Shown piece after piece: positions 17,996-27,411 of a stretch of DNA of 64,000 bases. This DNA comes from Herminiimonas sp. GTDB taxonomy: Bacteria > Pseudomonadota > Gammaproteobacteria > Burkholderiales > Burkholderiaceae. The position numbers were made by a program, and so were the translations under genes. The stretch is from contig NZ_JAURVN010000014.1 in NCBI RefSeq assembly GCF_030655415.1, forward strand, positions 779,892 to 843,891, in the 5' to 3' direction. The notes beneath the pieces were generated by a model. It was not told the origin of the DNA and searched no databases. It worked only from the letters and a program-made list of their open reading frames with translations. Numbering within the stretch: position 1 is the stretch's first letter; every line of letters begins with the position of its first letter.

Positions 17996-19071
17996 GCCTT
18001 CCTCCGGACATCCAGAGAGTTACGCAAGGCATCACCGATATTCGTAAGCAGCAACAACATCACAGTCAGCACAACAAAGGTCGATACCGCTATCCACCAC
18101 GCATCCAAATTATTTTTTCCCTGTGCCAGCAATTCACCAAGGCTCGCGGTCGATGCCGGTACACCAAGTCCAAGAAAGTCCAAACTAGTCAGTGCCAGGA
18201 TCGCACCGCTCATGCGGAACGGCAAAAACGTCACGACTGGTGTCAAACTATTCGGCAGTACGTGGCGCCAGATGATTTGGCCGTTCGACAAACCAAGCGC
18301 ACGTGCGGCTTGTACATATTCAAGATTGCGATTGCGCAGAAAATCGGCGCGTACATAATCCGACAAACCCATCCAGCCAAACAGCGACAGCAGCAGCAGC
18401 AGCAAACCGACACTAGGTTGAAAAATCGAAGCGAAGATAATCAGCAAATACAGCTCCGGCATCGAACCCCAGATTTCCATAAAACGCTGGAAGAACAAAT
18501 CCGTTTTCCCTGCGAAGTAACCTTGAATTGCGCCAGTGAGCAGACCCAGCAGCACACCGGTAAACGTCAGCGCCAGCCCGAACAACACCGATACGCGGAA
18601 GCCGTAAAGCAAACGTGCAAAAACGTCGCGACCTCTATCGTCAGTACCCAACCAGTTGTCGGCTGAAGGCGGCGCTGGATTTGGCGACGTTGCAAAATAA
18701 TTCAGCGTATTGAAGTGGTAATCATTGAGCGGATAAATCGCCCAATTGCCATCCTTCTTGAATTGATCGCGTATGAACGGATCAAGATAATCCGCCTGCG
18801 ATTCAAAATCGCCACCGAATTTCTTTTCCGAATACGTAGTCAAGATAGGAAAAACAATCTCGCCCTTGTAACTCGCAATCAATGGCTTGTCGTTCGACAC
18901 CAGTTCGGCCAGCAAACTGATCACGACCAAGACACTGAACAGAATCAGGCTCCAGTATCCACGGCGATTTTTCTTGAAGCGCAACCAGACACGTCGCCCG
19001 GGCGAAACGGATTTCGCTGCCGAAGCTATTGGAGCCGCAGGAATTTCAGTTGAAATGACAGATGCATTCAT
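17992..19071 (-). CDS. yejE: Oligopeptide ABC importer permease YejE
   Basis: 359 residues. An N-terminal membrane helix (SLILFSVLVVISLLAELVS) is followed by a ~100-residue periplasmic loop containing 'GTDDRGRDVFARLLYGFRVS', the hallmark of DppC/OppC-type permeases, then five more membrane segments. The EAA loop ('ARALGLSNGQIIWRHVLPNSL') that contacts the ATPase is intact. The larger periplasmic loop distinguishes YejE from DppC. It overlaps yejB upstream (ATGA at 19068-19071) and yejF downstream, indicating translational coupling. Confidence 0.95.
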   Translation of the reverse strand: MNASVISTEIPAAPIASAAKSVSPGRRVWLRFKKNRRGYWSLILFSVLVVISLLAELVSNDKPLIASYKGEIVFPILTTYSEKKFGGDFESQADYLDPFIRDQFKKDGNWAIYPLNDYHFNTLNYFATSPNPAPPSADNWLGTDDRGRDVFARLLYGFRVSVLFGLALTFTGVLLGLLTGAIQGYFAGKTDLFFQRFMEIWGSMPELYLLIIFASIFQPSVGLLLLLLSLFGWMGLSDYVRADFLRNRNLEYVQAARALGLSNGQIIWRHVLPNSLTPVVTFLPFRMSGAILALTSLDFLGLGVPASTASLGELLAQGKNNLDAWWIAVSTFVVLTVMLLLLTNIGDALRNSLDVRRKA

Positions 19072-20126
19072 CGATTGAGGCTTTCAAACTGCAGGCGCGG
19101 ATCAGCCCAGACGTAGCACAAGTCACCCAACAACTTGACCAGCAAACCGATTAGCGTGAATAGATACAACGTGCCCATCACGACTGGATAATCGCGACGG
19201 ATTACAGATTCATAAGACAACAAGCCGAGACCATCTAGCGAAAACAAAGTCTCGATCAGCAGACTGCCGGCGAAGAACGCACCTATGAATGCCGCTGGAA
19301 AACCCGTCACCAGAGGAATCAACGCATTACGAAACACATGTTTGTAAAGCACAGCGTTTTCGCTCAAACCTTTGGCACGCGCAGTCAGTACATATTGTTT
19401 GCGTATTTCTTCGAGAAAGGTATTTTTGGTCAGCATCGTCATCACTGCGAACGATCCCGCCACAGATGCCATTACCGGCAAGGTGATGTGCCAAAGATAA
19501 TCGAGCACCTTGCCTATCACCGACATCTGCTCCCAATCATCGGAGGTCAGACCACGCAAAGGAAACCATTGCACAAAACTGCCACCGCCAAACATCACCA
19601 ACAAAAATACACCGAGGATGAAACCGGGGATCGAATAACCAACCAACACCACCATGCTGGTGATCGAATCAAAACGACTGCCTTCACGCACTGCCTTCGC
19701 GATCCCTAACGGCACTGAAATAAAATAAGTCAGGAAGAAGGTCCACAAACCCAGCGTGATGGAAACCGGTAGCTTCGAGACAACCAGATCCCACACATCT
19801 TTGTGGTGATAAAAACTTTTACCCAGATCGAAAGTGGCGAAACCTTTCAGCATTTGCCAGAAGCGTTCGCCGGCTGGTTTATCAAAGCCATACAGAGCTT
19901 TGATCTCTGCCACACGTTCGGCATCGATGCCTTGGCGACCACGATACTGCGAAGCACCACCACCGGTCGCCTCACCTGCACCGACCTGCCCTTTTAATTC
20001 GATCAGCGCCTGTTCAACCGGCCCGCCAGGCACAAACTGAATCACCGCGAATGTGATCGCGACCACACCGAGTAAAGTCGGCAGCATCAACAACACGCGC
20101 TTGATTATGTAAGACCAGATATTCAT
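19068..20126 (-). CDS. yejB: Oligopeptide ABC importer permease YejB
   Basis: 352 residues of the DppB/OppB permease type: 'YIIKRVLLMLPTLLGVVAITF' at the N-terminus, 'FVPGGPVEQ' just after the first helix, a soluble stretch with 'ALYGFDKP', and an EAA loop 'TARAKGLSENAVLYKHVFRNAL'. A glycine-rich insert (GAGEATGGGASQYRGRQG) near residues 47-65 is also seen in YejB proteins. It pairs with YejE to form the membrane channel. Ten bases separate it from the yejA stop. Confidence 0.95.
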   Translation of the reverse strand: MNIWSYIIKRVLLMLPTLLGVVAITFAVIQFVPGGPVEQALIELKGQVGAGEATGGGASQYRGRQGIDAERVAEIKALYGFDKPAGERFWQMLKGFATFDLGKSFYHHKDVWDLVVSKLPVSITLGLWTFFLTYFISVPLGIAKAVREGSRFDSITSMVVLVGYSIPGFILGVFLLVMFGGGSFVQWFPLRGLTSDDWEQMSVIGKVLDYLWHITLPVMASVAGSFAVMTMLTKNTFLEEIRKQYVLTARAKGLSENAVLYKHVFRNALIPLVTGFPAAFIGAFFAGSLLIETLFSLDGLGLLSYESVIRRDYPVVMGTLYLFTLIGLLVKLLGDLCYVWADPRLQFESLNR

Positions 20127-20136
20127 CGCAGCATCC

Positions 20137-21936
20137 TCATCTTGCTTTCTCTTGCCACCATGTTGAAATCACATACGGATCGGCCTGATAGTAAAGCGGC
20201 GCGGTCGCAGGAATGCCGAAGCGATCGCGATACGCGACGCGATGCGTGGATGAATACCAGTGCGTCACGACGATGTGTTTGTGCAGCAGAACCCTATCCA
20301 GCGCACGCGCAGCAGCAACAAGTTGTTGACGACTATCGGCAGCCACTAATTTCTCAACCAGCCTATCAACCGCAGGATCTTTCAAACCCCAAGCATTGCT
20401 TGAACCTTTTTCATCGGCCGCTTTGGAGCCGAACATGTCGAACATTTCATTGCCGGGACTGCTGACGTCCGGGAAGCGAATACTAGTCATGTCAAAATCA
20501 AATTCATCCATGCGCTTTTGCACTAACGCAAAATCGGCAGTGCGTTGCGTGACTTGTATGCCGAGTTTTTCCAGATTGCGAATATAGACGCTGATCACGC
20601 GAGACAAAGCAGATTGATCGTCGATGATTTCAAACGCAAACGGTTCGCCCTTGGCATTGCGCAAAGCGCCATCGCGATACGTCCAGCCGGCTTGACGGAA
20701 TAGCTCAACCGCTTCCAGCAAGTTAGCGCGCAAGGAACGTGGCGCATCGGTATTTGGTGGAGTCGGTGCCGGACCAAACACGACAGGATCGAGTTTGTCG
20801 CGCAAAGGCTCCAGCAACTTCAGTTCATCCGCGGAAGGCAAACCAGTTGCCGCCATCGGGCTGTTATTGAAAAAGGAATAAATCCGTTTGTACGAGCCAA
20901 AGAATAACTGGCGATTCATCCATTCGTAATCCAGTGCGAGATCGAGCGCGCGGCGCACACGCACGTCCTGGAACTGAGGCCGGCGCAAGTTCATCACGAA
21001 CCCTTGCATGCCGGCTCCGTTGGAATGCGTCAGTTCGCGCTTGATGATTTCGCCACTGGTAAATTTCGGGCCTTTGTAACTACGCGCCCAGTTCTTTGCG
21101 CTGTATTCAACTACCAGATCAAATTCACCTGCTTTGAAGGCTTCCAGCTTGGCAACATCGTCTTTATAAAAGCGATAGTTGATACGTCCGAAATTGAAAG
21201 TTCCTTTTCGTGTCGGCACATTCGCGCCCCAATAATCCGGATTCAATTTGTAGCTGATAGAGCGGCCGGTATCGTAACGATCAATCAGATACGGACCACT
21301 GACGATAGGCGGCGTCAACTGGATCTGATCGAATTCGGTACCTGCGGCCCATTTGCGTGAGAACACCGGCACGCTGCCGACTATCAGCGGTAACTCATGA
21401 TTCAAGGATTTGAATTCGAACTTCACTGTCCGCTCATCGACAACGACACAGCGCTTGACTTCGGCGAAGATGGATTTGAATTGCGGCGCGCCTTTTGCCA
21501 TCAGCGTGTCGAATGAATATTTGACGTCCGCCGCCAATACTGGATCGCCGTTATTGAAACGCGCTTTCGGATTGATGTGAAAGGTCATCGCCAATTTGTC
21601 CGGTGCCAGCACCATATCGTCGGCCAGCAAACCGTACATGGTCGCGACTTCATCACCTGAACTGACAGCCAGCGTTTCAAACATCAGATTGGAAACGCCT
21701 GCAGCCGCAACACCCTTCAACGAATACGGATTGAATTTGTCGAAGCTGCTGCGACGATCAGGATTGGCAAGAAATAACTCGCCGCCTTTGGGCGCATCGG
21801 GATTGACGTAATCGAAGTGAGTAAATCCAGCCGGATATTTCGGCGTGTCGTAGAGAGAAAAAGCGTGGGTGGCGAAGGCAGCGTGGCCTTGCGCCATGAA
21901 ACAGAGCAGCAAAAATGCGTAAATTGATTTAACCAT
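20137..21936 (-). CDS. yejA: Periplasmic oligopeptide-binding protein YejA
   Basis: 599 residues with signal peptide (IYAFLLLCFMAQGHAAFA, cleavage near residue 22). SBP_bac_5 family: 'FTHFDYVNPDAPKGGELFLANPD', 'MTFHINPKARFNNGDPVLAADVKYSFD', 'RRALDLALDYEWMNRQLFFG'. The opening 'PKYPAGFTHFDYVNPDAPKGG' pattern is specific for the YejA subgroup. It captures peptides for YejBEF. First gene of the yejABEF operon; its promoter should lie in 21937-22261, shared with divergent fabI. Confidence 0.95.
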   Translation of the reverse strand: MVKSIYAFLLLCFMAQGHAAFATHAFSLYDTPKYPAGFTHFDYVNPDAPKGGELFLANPDRRSSFDKFNPYSLKGVAAAGVSNLMFETLAVSSGDEVATMYGLLADDMVLAPDKLAMTFHINPKARFNNGDPVLAADVKYSFDTLMAKGAPQFKSIFAEVKRCVVVDERTVKFEFKSLNHELPLIVGSVPVFSRKWAAGTEFDQIQLTPPIVSGPYLIDRYDTGRSISYKLNPDYWGANVPTRKGTFNFGRINYRFYKDDVAKLEAFKAGEFDLVVEYSAKNWARSYKGPKFTSGEIIKRELTHSNGAGMQGFVMNLRRPQFQDVRVRRALDLALDYEWMNRQLFFGSYKRIYSFFNNSPMAATGLPSADELKLLEPLRDKLDPVVFGPAPTPPNTDAPRSLRANLLEAVELFRQAGWTYRDGALRNAKGEPFAFEIIDDQSALSRVISVYIRNLEKLGIQVTQRTADFALVQKRMDEFDFDMTSIRFPDVSSPGNEMFDMFGSKAADEKGSSNAWGLKDPAVDRLVEKLVAADSRQQLVAAARALDRVLLHKHIVVTHWYSSTHRVAYRDRFGIPATAPLYYQADPYVISTWWQEKAR

Positions 21937-22261
21937 GCGCCTGTTGTAATGAATGGTTACTGAAGGTGGTTATTGACGGTACGGTTTCTAACCACGGCAG
22001 CTGAGCTTGTCTACCGTCGAACGAGCCGCGCTACTACTGTCGTTTGATTGCCGATGTTGTCGATCCGGCTATTCTACAGAAACAGCCACTTTGCGGCGCA
22101 CTAGCGAGATGCAAATACGTCGCGAATCGAACTGAACAGGCAGAGAATTCTCACAAAAGTTGCTGTTGTTCCCGCCAGCCCCTACAATCTTGCCCATTCC
22201 GCATTTATTCCAGCGCACTTATTCACGCGCAGTTAATGTCAAAAATCCACCGGAGTCGTTC
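21937..22261. promoter_or_regulatory. Divergent yejA/fabI intergenic region
   Basis: 325 bases with no gene. A possible fabI promoter is TTGCCG (22048-22053), a 16-base spacer and TATTCT (22070-22075); this is weak and would give a leader of about 180 bases. A GGAG at 22252-22255 is the fabI ribosome binding site. I see no operator with clear symmetry. Confidence 0.4.
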
Positions 22262-23050
22262 ATGGCATTCTTGCAAGGCAAAAAAATTCTCATCACCGGT
22301 TTGTTATCGAACCGGTCTATCGCTTACGGCATTGCAGAAGCCTGCAAACGTGAAGGCGCTGAACTGGCGTTTACCTATGTCGGTGAACGCTTCAAGGATC
22401 GCATTACCGGCTTCGCCAAAGAATTCGACAGCACATTGATTTTCGATTGCGACGTCGGCAGCGATGAACAGATCACGGCCTTGTTCGCCGATCTGGGTAA
22501 ATCTTGGGACAAGCTTGACGGCCTGGTGCACGCAATCGGTTTCGCACCACGTGAAGCGATTGGCGGCGATTTCCTCGAAGGTTTGTCGCGCGAAGGCTTC
22601 AAGATTGCGCATGACATCTCCGCTTACAGCTTCCCGGCAATGGCGAAAGCTGCATTGCCTATGTTGAGCCCGAACGCTGCCTTGCTGACTTTAAGCTATC
22701 TCGGCGCGATCCGTGCCCTGCCTAACTACAACACGATGGGCTTGGCCAAAGCATCGCTGGAAGCCAGTGTGCGCTACATGGCTGAATCTCTCGGCCCTAA
22801 AGGCATACGCGTCAACGGCATCTCGGCCGGCCCGATCAAAACCTTGGCCGCTAGCGGTATCAAGGACTTCGGCAAGATCCTCAACTTTGTTAAAGATCAC
22901 GCGCCTTTGCGTCGTAACGTCACACAAGAAGATATCGGCAATGCATCTGCATTCCTGTTGTCGGATTTGTCGAGTGGCATTACCGGCGAAATCACTTATG
23001 TCGACGGCGGCTTTTCGCATGTGGTCGGTGGCATGGGTGGCATGGAATAA
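22262..23050 (+). CDS. fabI: Enoyl-[acyl-carrier-protein] reductase (NADH)
   Basis: 262 residues from ATG 22262, with GGAG at 22252-22255; the frame is open upstream but that extension has no family similarity. Short-chain dehydrogenase fold with the FabI-type nucleotide motif '[13 protein letters not shown]', catalytic pair Tyr156-x6-Lys163 in '[12 protein letters not shown]', and the '[11 protein letters not shown]' substrate-loop. FabI reduces trans-2-enoyl-ACP in the last step of each fatty acid elongation cycle and is the target of triclosan. Monocistronic, followed by a strong terminator. Confidence 0.97.
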   Translation: MAFLQGKKILITGLLSNRSIAYGIAEACKREGAELAFTYVGERFKDRITGFAKEFDSTLIFDCDVGSDEQITALFADLGKSWDKLDGLVHAIGFAPREAIGGDFLEGLSREGFKIAHDISAYSFPAMAKAALPMLSPNAALLTLSYLGAIRALPNYNTMGLAKASLEASVRYMAESLGPKGIRVNGISAGPIKTLAASGIKDFGKILNFVKDHAPLRRNVTQEDIGNASAFLLSDLSSGITGEITYVDGGFSHVVGGMGGME

Positions 23051-23120
23051 GTGCTTGTTGAAATTGCATGAGCGGTAGAACACACGCAACGCCATGTAAT
23101 TAATTCAATACAAGTTACGC

Positions 23121-23152
23121 AAAATGCGGCAGAAAATTCTGCCGCATTTTTT
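23121..23152 (+). terminator. Rho-independent terminator of fabI
   Basis: Thirteen-base-pair stem AAAATGCGGCAGA/TCTGCCGCATTTT with a four-base loop (AAAT), followed by TTT. It lies 70 bases after the fabI stop. Confidence 0.9.
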
Positions 23153-23205
23153 ATGGGCAGCACGCGTGCATCCACGCCCATTTTCAGTGCAGATCAGCGA
23201 ATGAC

Positions 23206-23233
23206 TCGACAGCGCGCCCGTTCTGTACTACAA
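23206..23233 (+). promoter_or_regulatory. Candidate sigma-70 promoter for rhlE
   Basis: TCGACA (23206-23211), a 16-base spacer and TACAAT (23228-23233). Transcription would begin near 23240, leaving an untranslated leader of about 250 bases before rhlE. Assigned by eye only. Confidence 0.45.
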
Positions 23234-23491
23234 TGCGCGCTGTGCTTTGCGACAGGCATTGCACTTTGTAGCATCGCGAACCGTTAGCATTAACGATAAA
23301 GCCCTCCCGCCTTCAGGTGTTGAAGTTTATACACCGTCCCGGCGCAAAGCTTTTGTGCCGAAATCTCTCAGAGTTTTCACAGCTGTTTCTGTTTCGTTTG
23401 GTTAGCTTTGCATTTTTGCGCATTTCGCAGTCTCCGCTTGGACACGATCCGGGTCAGATCCTGCTGCGCTGCTTTATACGAAAGAAAAATA
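23234..23491 (+). other. Long untranslated leader of rhlE
   Basis: From the fabI stop to rhlE there are 441 bases holding the fabI terminator, a candidate promoter and then this leader. The leader includes a 9-bp hairpin with one G-T pair (23340-23360, CGGCGCAAA/TTTGTGCCG) and a pyrimidine-rich stretch. No small gene is convincing. Long structured leaders are common in DEAD-box helicase mRNAs and can mediate autoregulation or cold response; whether that applies here is inference. Confidence 0.4.
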
Positions 23492-24901
23492 ATGACATTT
23501 GAATCACTAGGTCTCCACGCGTCCATCATCAAAGCATTGACTGAATCCGGCTATACCGCCCCTACCGGCGTGCAAGCACAAGCGATTCCTGCTGCGATCG
23601 AAGGCCGTGACATGATGGTTTCGTCACAAACAGGTTCCGGCAAGACAGCGGCATTCATGCTGCCTGCGTTGCACAAATTTGCAGTTCAATCAGAACAACA
23701 AGCACCTGAAGGCGGCAGAACGCCAAATCAGGAAGCGCAATCGGCACGCTCACGCGGCGATCGCCCACGTTTTAAAGCTGCTCAACCAAAAATGCTGGTG
23801 TTGACCCCAACCCGCGAACTGGCTTTGCAAGTGACCACTTCGACCGACAAGTACGGCGCGTTCATGAAACGTGTCAAAGCTATTTCGATCCTGGGCGGCA
23901 TGCCTTACCCAAAACAAATGCAATTGTTGGCGAAGAACCCAGAGATCCTGGTTGCTACGCCAGGTCGTTTGATCGACCACATGGAATCGGGCAAAATCGA
24001 TTTCTCGGAATTGCAAATTTTGGTACTGGACGAAGCTGATCGCATGCTGGACATGGGTTTTATCGATGACATCGAAAAAATCGTTGCAGCAACACCAGAA
24101 GGTCGTCAAACCATGTTGTTCTCGGCCACGCTCGACGGCACCGTCGGCACCATGGCTAAACGCATCACCAAAGACCCATTGATCATCCAGATCGCTGGTT
24201 CCGCTACCAAGCATGAAAACATCAAGCAAGCTGTGCATTTTGTCGACGATCTGTCGCACAAAAATCGCCTGCTCGATCATTTGCTGCGTGACGAAACCAT
24301 GGATCAAGCTGTTGTGTTCACCGCGACAAAACGCGATGCAGACACGATCGCTGATCGTTTGAATATCGCTGGCTTCGCTGCTGCTGCGCTGCATGGCGAC
24401 ATGCATCAAGGTGCACGTAACCGTACACTCGACGGCCTGCGCCGCGGTCAAATCCGTGTCTTGGTTGCTACCGACGTTGCTGCTCGCGGCATCGACGTAC
24501 CAGCGATCACCCACGTATTCAACTACGATCTGCCGAAGTTCCCGGAAGACTACGTTCACCGTATCGGTCGTACCGGCCGTGCTGGTCGTAACGGCGTCGC
24601 GGTTTCGTTGGTCAATCATGCAGAAGGCATGAACGTCAAACGTATCGAACGCTTCATCAAGCAATTGATCCCGGTCTCGGTTATCGAAGGTTTTGAACCA
24701 AAGCGTACAGCTTCGGCTCCACGTTCGAACCACAAACCAGGCGGCTGGAAACCAGGCGACAACCGTGGCAACGCGGCTAAACCAGGTCAACGTACATTCA
24801 GCAAACCAAATGCTCCACGCAACGATGGCGGCGGCTACAACAAAGGCCCACGTACCAGCGATGCAGGCGGCGCAACACGCCGTCCTTTCGGCGAGCGTTA
24901 A
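23492..24901 (+). CDS. rhlE: DEAD-box ATP-dependent RNA helicase RhlE
   Basis: 469 residues from ATG 23492, giving the standard N-terminus MTFESLGLHASIIKAL; an open extension to 23408 is not family-like. Motifs in order: Q motif 'GYTAPTGVQAQAIP', Walker A 'SQTGSGKTAAF', Ia 'PTRELALQV', DEAD box in 'LVLDEADRMLDMGF', SAT in 'LFSATLDG', and motif VI 'YVHRIGRTGRAGRNG'. The C-terminal ~70 residues are basic and rich in Gly, Pro and Asn, typical of RNA-binding tails of RhlE. It remodels RNA in ribosome assembly and mRNA decay. Convergent with the DUF4010 gene through a shared terminator. Confidence 0.95.
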   Translation: MTFESLGLHASIIKALTESGYTAPTGVQAQAIPAAIEGRDMMVSSQTGSGKTAAFMLPALHKFAVQSEQQAPEGGRTPNQEAQSARSRGDRPRFKAAQPKMLVLTPTRELALQVTTSTDKYGAFMKRVKAISILGGMPYPKQMQLLAKNPEILVATPGRLIDHMESGKIDFSELQILVLDEADRMLDMGFIDDIEKIVAATPEGRQTMLFSATLDGTVGTMAKRITKDPLIIQIAGSATKHENIKQAVHFVDDLSHKNRLLDHLLRDETMDQAVVFTATKRDADTIADRLNIAGFAAAALHGDMHQGARNRTLDGLRRGQIRVLVATDVAARGIDVPAITHVFNYDLPKFPEDYVHRIGRTGRAGRNGVAVSLVNHAEGMNVKRIERFIKQLIPVSVIEGFEPKRTASAPRSNHKPGGWKPGDNRGNAAKPGQRTFSKPNAPRNDGGGYNKGPRTSDAGGATRRPFGER

Positions 24902-24945
24902 TCGTTGAATTTTCAAGTCATGCTGTGACTTGACGCGATCAAATA

Positions 24946-24980
24946 AAAAGGCCGTTCCTGATGAGGGAACGGCCTTTTTT
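24946..24980. terminator. Bidirectional terminator between rhlE and the DUF4010 gene
   Basis: Stem GGCCGTTCC/GGAACGGCC with A-run on the left and T-run on the right (AAAAAGG...CCTTTTTT), suited to both convergent transcripts. Confidence 0.92.
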
Positions 24981-25025
24981 ATTGTCCTTAATGACATGCG
25001 TGTACTACACGCTGCGACCACAATC

Positions 25026-26384
25026 TCAATTGAATTGCGACAGCACTGGAAATGTTTCAAGCAGCCAAGACATCAAAGGCTTCGCAAGAAAAGCACCGAC
25101 TATGCCGACTACTGAAATAGATACCATCGCGATTGATAGCCTTAATGTCAGCTTGCGATTATGTGCGCGCAACACTAGCGGCAGATTGATCAACACACTC
25201 GCCAGCGATGCAATCACTGCGCCTGTCGATGCAATATGTGCCGGCACAGAACCACTAGTGACCAAACTGGCCGCAGCAGCCACCGCGCTCGCGCTGGAAA
25301 CTACGCCGCCGACCAAGCTGACCGCATAGAAGCCGGCTTCGCCCAAAGTCTGCTGAGCAATCACGCCAGCGATATGCAGGATCAAGAACACCAATCCGTA
25401 TTTCAACGCGGCACCTAGCGCAAACGGCAATGGCAGATCGACTGACTGTGCAGGATTTTCTGCAGGTTTTTGCCTTGCATTCGCGTCAAAGAAAAACCAG
25501 CCAGCATTAATCGCGAGCATCAATATAAACGGAATGGTCGCCGCCAATGCTGCAGTCGGCGCGAGTATCAATAGCAATGCACCATTGCGAATAATCATCG
25601 CCGCAGTTGCCAGTAAAATCCCGCGATACGCAGCACTAACCGTATCACGTTGATTGTCCTTGGCGCGCGATGCCAGCTCGCTAACGGTCACACTGCTATT
25701 CACCAAACCACCGAGGAAACCCGCCATCACAATTCCGCGCGTGCCATACATCTTCCACAGCACGTAGTTGACGAAGCCGATACCTGCAATAAGGATCACC
25801 GTGACCCAGGCGGCACGGGGTTCGATCAAATTCCATGGGCCTATTGTGCCGACCGGCAGCGCCGGATAAATCACGATGGCGAGAATAGCCAGCAACAGGG
25901 CCGAACGCATTTCATTCTCTGTCAGACCAAGACTGAAACCGGTCAGCCTATCCTTCCATGCCAGCAACGCAGTCACGATCACGATGATGGACGCTGGCGT
26001 CGCTGTATGACCTTTGCCGCACAGAATGCCGGCGACGCAAGTAATCAACATCGCTGCCGACGTAGTGAGCTCGCTACTGTCGTTGGTACGCAAGCGCTGT
26101 ATGTTCAGGAAGACCGTCAGAACACCCGTCAGCATCAAAATCAGATACGCGTAGTTGTCACCGAGTGTGCCGCCCATTGCGCCTAGTAATGCGATCAGCG
26201 AAAAAGTACGGAGGCCAGCTTCCTTGCCGCGCCGCTCGCGCTCCAGTCCAATTAACAAGCCGAGTGCGAGTGCCAGGCTCAAGCGCGTCAGGCTGACCAG
26301 ATACGGCCATTTAATTTCAGGCAGCGACATGCCAACCTGAATCAAAGGTTCAACGACGTTGGTAAGGGTGTGCGGGTCAGTCAT
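25026..26384 (-). CDS. MgtC/SapB-type membrane protein with DUF4010
   Basis: 452 residues, highly hydrophobic with about a dozen predicted membrane segments. The N-terminal ~140 residues match the MgtC/SapB domain ('LALGLLIGLERERRGKEAGLRTFSLIALLGAMGGTLG'-type, with the conserved 'GLERE' and 'GLRT'). The rest is the DUF4010 module ('PRAAWVTVILIAGIGFVNYVLWKMYG', 'GGLVNSSVTVSELA'). MgtC proteins are linked to magnesium limitation and modulation of the F-type ATPase, but the DUF4010 fusion is uncharacterised and may be a transporter. No magnesium-responsive leader was recognised. Monocistronic. Confidence 0.85.
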   Translation of the reverse strand: MTDPHTLTNVVEPLIQVGMSLPEIKWPYLVSLTRLSLALALGLLIGLERERRGKEAGLRTFSLIALLGAMGGTLGDNYAYLILMLTGVLTVFLNIQRLRTNDSSELTTSAAMLITCVAGILCGKGHTATPASIIVIVTALLAWKDRLTGFSLGLTENEMRSALLLAILAIVIYPALPVGTIGPWNLIEPRAAWVTVILIAGIGFVNYVLWKMYGTRGIVMAGFLGGLVNSSVTVSELASRAKDNQRDTVSAAYRGILLATAAMIIRNGALLLILAPTAALAATIPFILMLAINAGWFFFDANARQKPAENPAQSVDLPLPFALGAALKYGLVFLILHIAGVIAQQTLGEAGFYAVSLVGGVVSSASAVAAAASLVTSGSVPAHIASTGAVIASLASVLINLPLVLRAHNRKLTLRLSIAMVSISVVGIVGAFLAKPLMSWLLETFPVLSQFN

Positions 26385-26504
26385 GATGAAAAGCCAAGTG
26401 TCTAATTAGAAACTATAAACCAGTCAGCGTGGATTGTCCGCTCAAAGCACGCATGTTTTTATGAGAAGTGCGCATAAAGGCACTCAGCAAAGTGCGCCCT
26501 AAAT

Positions 26505-26540
26505 AATTAAGCCGCAGATGACGACATCTGCGGCTTAATT
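26505..26540 (-). terminator. Terminator-like hairpin after the 77-aa gene
   Basis: Perfect 16-bp stem AATTAAGCCGCAGATG/CATCTGCGGCTTAATT with loop ACGA, located 38 bases beyond the stop of the 26578-26811 gene. The T-tract is weak but the stem is long; it also insulates the small-gene island from the DUF4010 gene. Confidence 0.7.
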
Positions 26541-26577
26541 AGAGATCGGGAGTGAACCCTGTCGAAGGACTTCGTTG

Positions 26578-26811
26578 CTAAGGCTTCGCAAGCAGATCGT
26601 CTATCTTCTGTTTCGTCTCGGCTAAAACAAGCGCCTTGGCTTCGGCACTGGTATGCGCTTCACAGGGTCCGCCAAAACCTTGCGATATATCGATGCCGTC
26701 GGCACCATTAATTTCTATTTCGCTGGTAGCAGACCATAGTCCGCGATCGGTTGGCACCAGCATCGTGAATATTTCATAACCGTGGTAAATCGCGTCGGGT
26801 GTTCTACTCAT
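26578..26811 (-). CDS. Small unknown protein, 77 aa (island paralogue-like 1)
   Basis: Start ATG at 26811 preceded by a near-perfect Shine-Dalgarno AAGGAGG eight bases upstream, which makes this a real gene. The product opens MSRTPDAIYHGYEIFTML, then a Trp-containing strand (LWSATSEIEI), a glycine-rich turn and a C-terminal helix ('TSAEAKALVLAETKQKIDDLL'). That layout (beta strands, then 'T-x-x-EA' helix ending in ID) recurs in the neighbouring small genes. No membrane segment or signal. Function unknown. Thirty-seven bases separate it from the next small gene upstream, so they may be co-transcribed. Confidence 0.8.
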   Translation of the reverse strand: MSRTPDAIYHGYEIFTMLVPTDRGLWSATSEIEINGADGIDISQGFGGPCEAHTSAEAKALVLAETKQKIDDLLAKP

Positions 26812-26848
26812 GAGGCCTCCTTGTTAAATATGTCCAGGACAAAAAAAT

Positions 26849-27076
26849 TTATTCACGACCTTCAGGGTGATCTGCCACATAACGCGCGATGAAAGCATGT
26901 GCCTCATCCAGGGCCTCACGTTCCGTGCCGACTGTACCTGTGTCGTAAATTTTTTCCGCAGTGGCCGGCTCACCTTCTATCGAATGCGAAACATGTCCGG
27001 AAAAAGTGCCGTCTTTTAATTTGGTCGCATAAGCCTTGAATACATGGCGCTGTGGTTCTGGTAAAAACTCACTCAT
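26849..27076 (-). CDS. Small unknown protein, 75 aa (island paralogue-like 2)
   Basis: The ATG at 27076 is chosen because GGAG lies six bases upstream; an in-frame start at 27103 would add nine residues without a site. The product is hydrophilic (MSEFLPEPQRHVFKAYATK...), with a 'GTFSGHVSHSI' strand, then 'GTEREALDEAHAFIARYVADH' helix. This resembles the strand-then-EA-helix layout of the adjacent small genes, although the sequences share little identity. Predicted cytoplasmic; function unknown. Confidence 0.78.
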   Translation of the reverse strand: MSEFLPEPQRHVFKAYATKLKDGTFSGHVSHSIEGEPATAEKIYDTGTVGTEREALDEAHAFIARYVADHPEGRE

Positions 27077-27159
27077 ATCGATCTCCTGATTATTCAGTTT
27101 CAATCTATATTAGAGATACCGTGGAATGTAAAAGGTTCAGCGCTATTTGCACCGCGAGG

Positions 27160-27411
27160 CTATTCAGCGGCAGGATGTTTGCCATGCGATTCCAGCATAT
27201 CGACGGCAGCTCTGCGCGCCTCGTCCTCTGCTTCTTCGCTGGTTTTAAAGACGGCTTCCAATGACACACGCTGATCGGGGAACACACAATTCCTGTGCAT
27301 CGGATTTGTCGAATGACCGTAGACAGCTACATGTGCGACCCAGCCTTTGCCATCGGCAGCATGGACAGCAGAATATTCCACTTCATAAGAGCCCATTTTT
27401 TCGGACGGCAT
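27160..27411 (-). CDS. Small unknown protein, 83 aa (island paralogue-like 3)
   Basis: ATG 27411 follows AGGAG at a suitable distance. The product has 'YEVEYSAVHAADGKGWVAHVAVYGH' (an antiparallel strand pair with a conserved GW), a 'VSLEAVFKTSEEAEDEARRAAVDMLE' C-terminal helix and a short charged tail. The 'kGW-x-a' strand and 'TSEEAEDEA' helix echo the other island proteins. It is the most upstream of the three tandem minus-strand small genes, so the operon promoter should lie in 27412-27599. Function unknown. Confidence 0.8.
   Translation of the reverse strand: MPSEKMGSYEVEYSAVHAADGKGWVAHVAVYGHSTNPMHRNCVFPDQRVSLEAVFKTSEEAEDEARRAAVDMLESHGKHPAAE

Noticed and set aside
23750..25060. A 436-codon open frame antisense to rhlE
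   Set aside because: It lies wholly opposite a clear DEAD-box gene, has no ribosome binding site, and its composition (Trp, Phe, Cys, Asp rich) is typical of shadow frames.
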